A DNA stretch of 25,911 nucleotides from an uncultured Francisella sp. (lineage in GTDB: Bacteria > Pseudomonadota > Gammaproteobacteria > Burkholderiales > Neisseriaceae): contig CALTZA010000013.1 of the NCBI GenBank assembly GCA_943913655.1, forward strand, positions 1 to 25,911, given 5' to 3'. Each line of letters opens with the position of its first letter. The stretch's first letter is position 1. Of this stretch, positions 1 through 6,662 are shown piece after piece. The notes below the pieces were generated by a model. The model searched no databases and was not told the DNA's origin. It saw only the letters and a program-made list of their open reading frames with translations. The position numbers and the translations under genes were made by a program.

Positions 1-81
1 AATCTTCTCTTGTTAAAGAACAGCTCTAGCTCAATCAGCAAAAGCAAAGCAAAAACTATATAGCCTATAGCAAAAATTTGT
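1..81. repeat. Terminal inverted repeat, left copy
   Basis: Bases 1-81 equal the reverse complement of 25831-25911 except at position 56 (C here, T in the right copy read in the same direction). Beyond position 81 similarity quickly falls to shared AT-richness. The repeat is best explained by two rRNA operon leaders facing outward, not by transposon ends, because it contains a promoter and a boxA. Confidence 0.9.
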
Positions 82-84
82 TAA
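1..84 (-). promoter_or_regulatory. rRNA-type promoter and boxA leader, reading out of the left end
   Basis: Read on the minus strand, this end has a -35-like TTAACA (79-84), an 18-bp spacer, a -10-like TATAGT (55-60) and then a boxA-like GTTCTTTAACAA close to the window end. This is the layout of the P1 promoter and antitermination leader before 16S rRNA in beta- and gammaproteobacteria. Positions 1-81 match the reverse complement of 25831-25911 with one mismatch, at position 56, which falls inside the -10. The -35 also differs from the right copy (TTAACA against TTGACA), so this copy is probably weaker. The rRNA itself lies outside the window, so the assignment rests on the leader alone. Confidence 0.6.
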
Positions 85-236
85 GGAATATTTTAAAAAT
101 CAATTAGCACTGCACAGTAATTTCAATAACAGAACATCTGAGAATAATATAGCAACACTGATTTATTAGTGAGAACACTTTTCTTACTTAATGTATTTTG
201 TTTTGTTGTATCCAAAAGCAGTGCGAGTACATTAGG

Positions 237-599
237 TCAATTACTTGATTCATCAGAAAACTTAATACGAATACTCCCCCCATTTTGCAAAAATTGTATC
301 ACCACCAAACTAATTAATTCACTTTCAGAGAGCATCAGATTCTTGGCAAGACTACTCATCTTTTCAAATACTGAGTTATTAAAAGTTACTGGGAACTTAT
401 CGTATTCGCTAGTAGTTTTATTTTTTCTGTCCACATCACTATCATTACTGTCAATGCTAATATTACTACCTTCCTGTAAAAAATTCATAACAGCCAAATT
501 CACTATATTTGCTTTAGATAAAACCAATTTCTTGGCAATTTCATCAAGTTTTTCAGACATCGAGCTCTTTAAAGTTACTTCTACTGTATTGTGTTCCAT
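237..599 (-). CDS. Tandem ribbon-helix-helix (RHH) DNA-binding protein
   Basis: This 120-residue protein consists of two copies of a 44-residue unit, at about residues 6-49 and 69-112, joined by a polar Asp/Ser/Lys linker. The units share 18 of 44 positions without gaps. Each has a beta strand with VT, then EK, AK-L and LS in the first helix and turn, and a closing hydrophobic helix ending FLQ-G, which is the pattern of MetJ/Arc/CopG RHH domains. RHH proteins normally bind DNA as dimers, so one chain with two units could act as a built-in dimer; that is inference. I start at 599 because AGAGG lies 6 bases before this ATG, whereas an in-frame ATG 6 bases upstream abuts it directly. The gene lies downstream of cysE on the same strand, 142 bp away. 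Its target is unknown. Confidence 0.6.
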   Translation of the reverse strand: MEHNTVEVTLKSSMSEKLDEIAKKLVLSKANIVNLAVMNFLQEGSNISIDSNDSDVDRKNKTTSEYDKFPVTFNNSVFEKMSSLAKNLMLSESELISLVVIQFLQNGGSIRIKFSDESSN

Positions 600-741
600 A
601 CTCATCCTCTTACATTTAATCAGCTAGTTAATTCAGTCGATCTTTTTTATTTTATGTTTTCTAAAAAATAAAAGTTACCATATAAATAAAGACTGTTCAA
701 TCTAAACAAATATATTGCTTCAAATTAGCAAGGTAACTGGC

Positions 742-1590
742 CTAATCATCATCCATGCTGTTTGGCTGCAAAGATGATAAGGATTTCTCAGACAAAAAAG
801 TCGAGAGTACACGGGCAGAAATACCTACCACACTTACGTTGGCTGGCACTGGTTTAGTAATAATACTTCCTGCACCAATCTTTGCACTTTCACCAATCTC
901 AATATTGCCTAAAATGACTGCGTGAGCACCTAATAAAACACCATTCCCTACTTTAGGATGTCTATCATTTCGCTCTCTACCTGTGCCACCTAAGGTTACC
1001 CCATGAAAAATAGAAACATGGTCTCCCACTATACTTGTCTCGCCTATCACCAGACCAGAAGCATGATCGCATAAAATACCCTGTCCAATTATTGCTGCTG
1101 GATGAATATCTATATTCCACACCGCTGACATGCGGCTTTGTAAGTATAAAGCAAAACCTTTCCTACCTTCTTGCCAACAGCAGTTGGCAATACGATAACT
1201 TTCTATTCCTTGAAAACCCTTATAGTAAAGCAGTGGTGCAAGGTAAAGATAGCAGGCCGGATCTTTTTCATAGCAAGCAAAAATGTCAGCTGCCACCTTG
1301 CTCATTATTTCTTGATTCAACAAATAGGACAGAAAAATTTCCTGTAACTTATTCTTATCAAACCAAGTATCTGCTAATCTAGTAGCAATAATGTAAGCCA
1401 AAGCACTTGCCAGGGATGGGTGACGTAATATATTGTCTTGTAAGAAAAATCTCATGTGAGAATCTTGCCTGATACTTTGTTGTGCTTCTTCTTTGATTCG
1501 CTGCCAAAGGTCTTCTTGTTGCAAAAATGATTTATTTTTCATATCCTTGCGCGGGCAAAACTCCCCTTTTTTAGCTGGGATATAGCTCAT
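742..1590 (-). CDS. cysE: Serine O-acetyltransferase
   Basis: The enzyme makes O-acetylserine from serine and acetyl-CoA, the first committed step of cysteine synthesis in the cytoplasm. The N-terminal half is the helical SATase domain, with the conserved PLLYYKGFQ stretch. The C-terminal half is the left-handed beta helix of hexapeptide repeats. The catalytic pair is present: Asp161 in DIHPAA and His176 in DHASG, matching E. coli Asp143 and His158, followed by VTLGGTG and DRHPK. The length of 282 residues is close to the E. coli enzyme (273), with a short N-terminal extension. I prefer the start at 1590, preceded by AAGAGAAG, over an ATG at 1605 that lacks a ribosome-binding site. The start lies inside the end of rng (20-bp overlap), so the two are probably co-transcribed and translationally coupled. 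It appears intact. Confidence 0.92.
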   Translation of the reverse strand: MSYIPAKKGEFCPRKDMKNKSFLQQEDLWQRIKEEAQQSIRQDSHMRFFLQDNILRHPSLASALAYIIATRLADTWFDKNKLQEIFLSYLLNQEIMSKVAADIFACYEKDPACYLYLAPLLYYKGFQGIESYRIANCCWQEGRKGFALYLQSRMSAVWNIDIHPAAIIGQGILCDHASGLVIGETSIVGDHVSIFHGVTLGGTGRERNDRHPKVGNGVLLGAHAVILGNIEIGESAKIGAGSIITKPVPANVSVVGISARVLSTFLSEKSLSSLQPNSMDDD

Positions 1591-3076
1591 ATTCTTCTCT
1601 TGCATAACTATTATTTGCCGTTAATATTACTTCGATTTTGAGCTCATTTGCTAAACGCATTAAAGATTCTGACTCTTCATCCAACAATAGTTCTACCACA
1701 TCCGGACAGGCAACTACTTTTATCTTTTGCAGCGATCGTATCGATGCCATCTCATGGATCATCAACATAATTTCATAAGCAATGGCTTGAACAGTAAGCA
1801 TCCATCCCAAACCATTGCATGCAGAACACTTTTCCAACCAATTCTGCCTAAAATTTGCTCTAGTACGTTTGCGTGTAAGTTCTACTAGCCCTAAAGAGGT
1901 CAGCCCATGAATGGTTACTTTCGTTTTATCACGACGCAGCCATGAAGCAAGTTCTGCTAACACCTGTTTTTGATGTTCTATATTCTGCATATCAATAAAA
2001 TCAATAATGATAATGCCACCAATGTCTCGCAATCGCAATTGTCTCGCAATCACCGCGCACGCTTGCAAATTAGCTTGCAAAATGGTTTGCTGAAAACTAT
2101 GTGAGCCCACAAAAGCACCCGTGTTTACATCAATGGTAGTCATTGATTCGGTAGATTCAATAACTAAGTAGCCACCACCTTTGAGTGCCACACGCGGTCT
2201 TAATGCTTTGTTCACTTGCTCAGTTACATGATAGTGCTGTAGTAAACTATCTCCTTCATCTCTGGTATTAAAGTAATGAATGCGGTCAATGAGATCAATG
2301 CCATAATTATTAGCAAATTTTTGCATCTTGTTGACCATCTGCTTGCAGTTCACCCAAATACTGTGAGTGTTCTCATTCACTTCATCTCTTAATAACCTAA
2401 ACGGTAACGATAATTCTTGATGAATTAGTGCTGGGGCATCGTGACGAATACATTTTTTCTGCAACTCAGCCCAGCGTTTTTTAAAAAAATGGACGTCAGA
2501 TTTCAAGGCCTCAACAGAAGCTGACAAAGCACTAGTACGTACAATATACCCTCCTGTGGTTTGACGTGGAAGAATAGATTGCAAAAGATTCTTTAGTTCT
2601 TCTCGTTTCTCTTTATTTTCAATGCGCTGTGAAATATAGATCTGATCATCTTGCGGCAAAAAGATAAGATATCGACCCACTAACAATAATTGTGAGCTTA
2701 ACCTTGCTCCTTTGCTACCAATTGGATCTTTGATAACTTGTACCAATAACTTTTGCTCATTAACCAATAATGTTTCAATCAGCTGATTGTCATTATTAGG
2801 AGTTTTATTTTCAACAAGGTCGACAAAGTGTAAAAAAGCAGTGCGTTCTAGGCCAATTTCAATAAAGGCGCTTTGCATACCAGGTAATACGCGCTTAACT
2901 TGTCCTAGATAAATATTGCCAACAATGCTTTGCCTCACATTTTTTTCAACTTGGAATTCACATAATTCCTTGCCTTCCAAGATGGCCACGCGCGTTTCTT
3001 GCGGCATCACATTAATTAGTATTGTTTCAGACAACAACACTCTATCAACTGCCAAATCAGCAGAAGGACCCAGCAT
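1571..3076 (-). CDS. rng: Ribonuclease G
   Basis: RNase G is an endoribonuclease that cleaves single-stranded AU-rich RNA and matures the 5' end of 16S rRNA. At 501 residues it has RNase G length, without the long C-terminal scaffold of RNase E. Visible in order are the N-terminal start of the family (ETRVAILEG), the S1-like region (GNIYLGQVKRVLPGMQ), the two Asp-bearing catalytic motifs TTIDVNTGAFVG and IIIDFIDM, and the zinc-link CxxC in CSACNGLG. The S1-like stretch resembles betaproteobacterial RNase G most. The start is set by AAGGAG four bases before ATG. The gene lies 64 bp downstream of pbpG on the same strand and overlaps cysE. No lesion is seen. Confidence 0.93.
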   Translation of the reverse strand: MLGPSADLAVDRVLLSETILINVMPQETRVAILEGKELCEFQVEKNVRQSIVGNIYLGQVKRVLPGMQSAFIEIGLERTAFLHFVDLVENKTPNNDNQLIETLLVNEQKLLVQVIKDPIGSKGARLSSQLLLVGRYLIFLPQDDQIYISQRIENKEKREELKNLLQSILPRQTTGGYIVRTSALSASVEALKSDVHFFKKRWAELQKKCIRHDAPALIHQELSLPFRLLRDEVNENTHSIWVNCKQMVNKMQKFANNYGIDLIDRIHYFNTRDEGDSLLQHYHVTEQVNKALRPRVALKGGGYLVIESTESMTTIDVNTGAFVGSHSFQQTILQANLQACAVIARQLRLRDIGGIIIIDFIDMQNIEHQKQVLAELASWLRRDKTKVTIHGLTSLGLVELTRKRTRANFRQNWLEKCSACNGLGWMLTVQAIAYEIMLMIHEMASIRSLQKIKVVACPDVVELLLDEESESLMRLANELKIEVILTANNSYAREEYELYPS

Positions 3077-3140
3077 ATAACTCCTTAACTTTTAGACGCT
3101 TTCAGTAAGAGAGCAAATTAAAAGCTTCTAATTTAATTGA

Positions 3141-4208
3141 CTAGTAGTAGTTTCCAAAAGCTTGTTTGATATATTCAGCATCTGATACACGCGAATAGCT
3201 GCTAGGGGCTCCTAAAAATACTAAATACACATCATCCCTACCAAATTTGCTTTTTACAACCATACATCGGCCTGCTTCTCTAATATAGCCTGTTTTTTGC
3301 AATCCTACATTCCACAGACCTTGGCGTACTAAAGAATTAGTGTTGACATAACGAAGTGCTTTTCCTCCCCTACCAAATATTTCTATCCCACGGTCAGTTG
3401 AATACTTTCTTATAAGAGGGTATTGATCTGCTGCTTGCGCCATAGTAATAATATCTGCTGCTGTCGATTGATTCCTCGGGTCCAAACCTGTTGGTTCGTA
3501 GAAAACCGTATCGTACATTCCCAACTGTTTGGCTTTAATATTCATCGCCCTAACAAAGGCAATTACTCCACCAGGGTAGCTTCTTGCTAAAGCATGAATT
3601 GCACGATTTTCACTACTCATCAAACCAATATGCAACAAATCTTGTCTGGTAAGGGCAGTACCCACTGAAAGACGACTGCTTGAGTGCTTTAAATGATCTA
3701 CATCCTCCTTAGTGATGGTCAAAACTGTGTCCATATCCTGTTTTGCATCAAGGAAAACCATAGCTGCCATTAGTTTAGAAATAGAGGCCAACGGTACTCG
3801 CAGATGCGAATTCTTCTCATAAAGCACATGTTTCTGCGTGGCATTCATAACCATAGCAGCGCGCGAAGATAAAGAAGAATTCAGATAATTATTCCAGCTA
3901 AATTGATTTCTTTCGCTGACATTATCTATACTTAATACAATTGAGCCTTCCGTAGAAGATGGTTTGCCCACGCTATTATAGCTAATCCTTTGGATAACTT
4001 TCTCCAGTTGATCACGATCATTTAATGCATAACCCCCTGCGACATCGTTTTTCTGATGATTAGCGGCAAACTCTTTTTTAGCTTGTGTAGCTTGGATTAT
4101 ATTGTCAAGCGGGTCATTTGTATCAGAAAAACTAAGCTGCTGAAATGAAATAAGTAAAGTGACAGAGAAAAATAATTTTGTTAAGCTGCACTTGCGTCTT
4201 GTCACCAT
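3141..4208 (-). CDS. pbpG: D-alanyl-D-alanine endopeptidase, PBP7/PbpG type
   Basis: This is a periplasmic serine peptidase of the S11 family that cuts D-Ala-mDAP cross-bridges in peptidoglycan. All three penicillin-binding motifs are present in order: SISK with the catalytic serine, SSEN, and KTG in QKTGYIREAGRC. A cleavable signal peptide runs over about the first 28 residues (MVTRRKCSLTKLFF and a hydrophobic core). I choose 4208 because GGGGAGAA stands just before this ATG and the signal peptide begins there; an upstream ATG at 4265 would put 19 charged residues before the signal. At 355 residues it is somewhat longer than E. coli PbpG because of a polar segment between the signal and the catalytic domain. 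It appears intact and is the first gene of a minus-strand run with rng and cysE. Confidence 0.88.
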   Translation of the reverse strand: MVTRRKCSLTKLFFSVTLLISFQQLSFSDTNDPLDNIIQATQAKKEFAANHQKNDVAGGYALNDRDQLEKVIQRISYNSVGKPSSTEGSIVLSIDNVSERNQFSWNNYLNSSLSSRAAMVMNATQKHVLYEKNSHLRVPLASISKLMAAMVFLDAKQDMDTVLTITKEDVDHLKHSSSRLSVGTALTRQDLLHIGLMSSENRAIHALARSYPGGVIAFVRAMNIKAKQLGMYDTVFYEPTGLDPRNQSTAADIITMAQAADQYPLIRKYSTDRGIEIFGRGGKALRYVNTNSLVRQGLWNVGLQKTGYIREAGRCMVVKSKFGRDDVYLVFLGAPSSYSRVSDAEYIKQAFGNYY

Positions 4209-4406
4209 GTTGTTCTCCCCATTGTACACTTGCCCATCAACGACTTTATATATGTGATTAAGCAAGACATTTTCATTGAATTTAAACTGACCATTTCTGT
4301 AATCTTCTGGCGAAATAAAAAAACATTATATCCTTGCCCAAACGGCTGTTGCTTTTCAGGATCCAAGCTTTGTAAAGTGCTTATATATATCACTATTTTC
4401 ACAGCG

Positions 4407-4447
4407 AATAAAGTACTTTATTGTTTTTTTAGCAAAATAATTATACT
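4407..4447. promoter_or_regulatory. Palindrome and possible promoter between pbpG and argD
   Basis: Positions 4407-4422 form a perfect 16-bp palindrome centred on AAGTACTT. A weak plus-strand promoter overlaps it: TTATTG (4418-4423), 18 bp, TATACT (4442-4447). The palindrome lies in the 364-bp gap between the divergent pbpG and argD starts, so it could be an operator. In AT-rich DNA short palindromes also arise by chance. Apart from it, the gap holds nothing I can assign. Confidence 0.3.
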
Positions 4448-4572
4448 GAGAAACTCTAAAGAACTTTTAGACGAAAACAGATATATACCAGAAAACAGAT
4501 CATACAGTGATTTTTAAAGAACTGAATACTTACGAATTAAATATTATTAATTTACTTACAAAACAATAAGAT

Positions 4573-5779
4573 ATGAAAAATTATATCACTCCTAATTTTG
4601 ATTTTTTAAACATGATCCCCGTTAAAGGAGCTGGCAGTATGGTATGGGACGATAAAAATCGAGATTATATTGATTTTGTTGGTGGCATTGCCGTCAACGC
4701 CTTAGGCCACTGTCATCCTAGATTACTCGAAGCTTTAAAAGATCAAGCTAAAAATTTGTGGCATTGTTCCAATCTCTATACCAATATATCAAGTCAACAG
4801 CTGGCTGAAAAATTAATTACATATACTTTTGCTGAAAAAGTATTTTTTGTCAATTCAGGAGCTGAAGCCAATGAAGCTGCTTTGAAACTCGCCAGACGTT
4901 ATGCCTTTTTACATGAAGATGCGCAAAAGAATAAAATCATTTCTTGCGAAGCCAGTTTCCATAGCCATAGTTTTTTCACTGTTACTGTGGGCGGACAAGA
5001 AAAATATCAACAAGGCTTTGGCCCCTTGCCTGAGCGGATCGAACATGTTCCCTTTAATCAAAGGAGTGCCTCAAAGAGATGCTTGACGATGACACTTGTG
5101 CCTTTAATCATAGAACCAATTCAAGGTGAAAGCAGCGTTACAGCTCATCTAGAATTTTTGCGCTGCGCACGTGAACTATGTAATGAACACGCCATTGTGT
5201 TTATTCTTGACGAAGTTCAAACCGGTATGGGTAGAACCGGTAGCTTATTTGCCTATCAACAATATCAAGTTATTCCTGATATTCTGACAGCAGCTAAAGC
5301 TTTAGGTTATGGCGTGCCCATGGGAGCTTTGTTATGTTCAGAAGAAGTTGCTTCTGCTTTTACTGCTGGCTTTCACGGAACGACTATGGGTGGCAATCCC
5401 CTATGTTGCGCTGTAGCCAAATGCTGCTTTTGATATAATTACTAATTACATAGTCAAGAAACACAATCCCATACTAAATATCAAAATGAGCGTTTTGTCG
5501 CAGAACTTAACTAACTGGCTATTGATAGTGATGTATTTCAATCAATACGTGGCAAAGGTCTGTTACTGGGCTGTGTGTTGGCAGATGTATATCGTGGCCA
5601 AGCAAGCAAGAGAATTGGTACAAACAATGTTAAGTGCTCAAGTGGTGGTCAGTCAGGCTGGTCCTGACGTTATTCGACTGACACCCAGCTTACTCATTCG
5701 CGATCAAGAACGCGAGGAAGGCTTAAAACGCATGAAACGGGTATTAGAAATCTGGAAACTGACTCATGCATCACCCTAA
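4573..5779 (+). pseudogene. argD: argD pseudogene, acetylornithine aminotransferase
   Basis: ArgD is the PLP-dependent aminotransferase of arginine synthesis and often doubles as the succinyl-DAP aminotransferase of lysine synthesis. The N-terminal half reads cleanly: GGIAVNALGHCHP, NSGAEANEAALKLARR, the PLP-Asp region ILDEVQTGMGRTG and the PLP-lysine in AAKALG. The gene is broken. Two compensating shifts alter about 15 residues around 5057-5105. An extra A near 5420 gives a stop after GGNPLCCAVAK. A further shift follows near 5455. A TAA sits in place of a sense codon near 5508, between AELN and LAIDSD. A 4-bp slippage duplication in CAAGCAAGCAAG lies near 5600. The true C-terminus (QAGPDVIRL) resumes afterwards. 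Stitching the frames gives a protein of normal length, so decay is recent. The 3' end overlaps rbsK by 14 bp. Confidence 0.93.
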
Positions 5780-6662
5780 GATTGCTGTTTTTGGAAGCAT
5801 AAATCTTGATATTCAAATTAGCACTCCTCATTTTCCTCGAATTGGTGAAACTTTATTAGCTAGTAGTATTATTCGTCTTCCGGGGGGCAAGGGCGCAAAT
5901 CAAGCTGTGGCTGCTGCACGTTTAGGGGCACAAGTATCTTTTGTGGGCGCGGTAGGAGATGATGAAGCAGGTGATTACTTACTCAAAGTATTAGCACAAG
6001 AACACATCAGGCTGTCTCACATACAGAAAATATCATCTGCACCCACAGGAACCGCTTATGTGGTGCGCTCCGAACTAGATAATTACATTATTGTTAATTC
6101 TGGTGCCAACTTTGCCTGGGATTATCTTCCAGAACAGTGGGAAATCATTATACAAAAAAGCGATGTGGTGCTCTTGCAATTAGAAATCCCTCTAAAATTC
6201 GTGGAAATAATCTCTCAAATTGCTTGGCATCATAAGGTACCCATCATTTTAAACCCAGCCCCAGCTATTTTATTACCTCCCACTTTACTCACAAAAGTCA
6301 GTGCTATCACTCCTAATGCACAAGAGTTATGGCAAATTACTTGCTGTGATCAACACAAAGAAGAACTACCTATAACGCTGTATTCGCAGCGCAATCAATT
6401 AATTATTACCCAGGGGGAAGATGGTGTGGTTTATTTTGATAATGGCTTAAAACAAAGGCAAAAAGCTCATCAAGTCGAGGTGATTGATACTACAGGTGCA
6501 GGCGATGTGTTTAATGGTGCTTTAGCAGCTTTCTGGCATTTGGGTAAAAAAGAAGCAATTAAACGTGCCTGCGCAGCGGCCACTTTGTCTATCCAAAAAA
6601 TAGGCGCCCAGAGTGGGGCGCCTAATGATAAAGAACTTGAATTATTTCTGACACATTTTTAA
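5766..6662 (+). CDS. rbsK: Ribokinase, PfkB family
   Basis: This is a 298-residue cytoplasmic carbohydrate kinase that most likely phosphorylates D-ribose to ribose-5-phosphate. The N-terminus has the substrate-binding GSINLD and the PfkB signature 1 stretch GGKGANQAVAAARLG. The C-terminus has signature 2, DTTGAGDVFNGALAAF, with the catalytic Asp in GAGD. Length agrees with E. coli RbsK (309). No ribose transporter or rbs regulator is nearby. The start overlaps the dead end of argD and has only a weak GGAA upstream, so it may have relied on coupling to argD. The stop codon overlaps that of the convergent TonB receptor by 4 bp. The sugar specificity is inferred from the family. Confidence 0.85.
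   Translation: MHHPKIAVFGSINLDIQISTPHFPRIGETLLASSIIRLPGGKGANQAVAAARLGAQVSFVGAVGDDEAGDYLLKVLAQEHIRLSHIQKISSAPTGTAYVVRSELDNYIIVNSGANFAWDYLPEQWEIIIQKSDVVLLQLEIPLKFVEIISQIAWHHKVPIILNPAPAILLPPTLLTKVSAITPNAQELWQITCCDQHKEELPITLYSQRNQLIITQGEDGVVYFDNGLKQRQKAHQVEVIDTTGAGDVFNGALAAFWHLGKKEAIKRACAAATLSIQKIGAQSGAPNDKELELFLTHF
6601..6624. other. GC-rich hairpin inside the 3' end of rbsK
   Basis: A perfect 9-bp stem (TAGGCGCCC with GGGCGCCTA) closes on a 6-base loop about 40 bases before the converging stop codons of rbsK and the TonB receptor. No T-run follows on either strand, so it is not a standard terminator. It is the most GC-rich short stretch in the neighbourhood and could slow converging polymerases. 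It also encodes part of rbsK, so it may be a by-product of codon choice. Confidence 0.35.

Noticed and set aside
1..81. Terminal inverted repeats of a transposon or linear plasmid
   Set aside because: The repeat holds an outward promoter and boxA, which fits rRNA leaders better; no transposase or telomere protein gene is present.
169..627. Plus-strand open frame across 169-627
   Set aside because: It is antisense to the RHH gene, which has a proper start site and recognisable repeated domain; the plus frame is hydrophobic shadow sequence.
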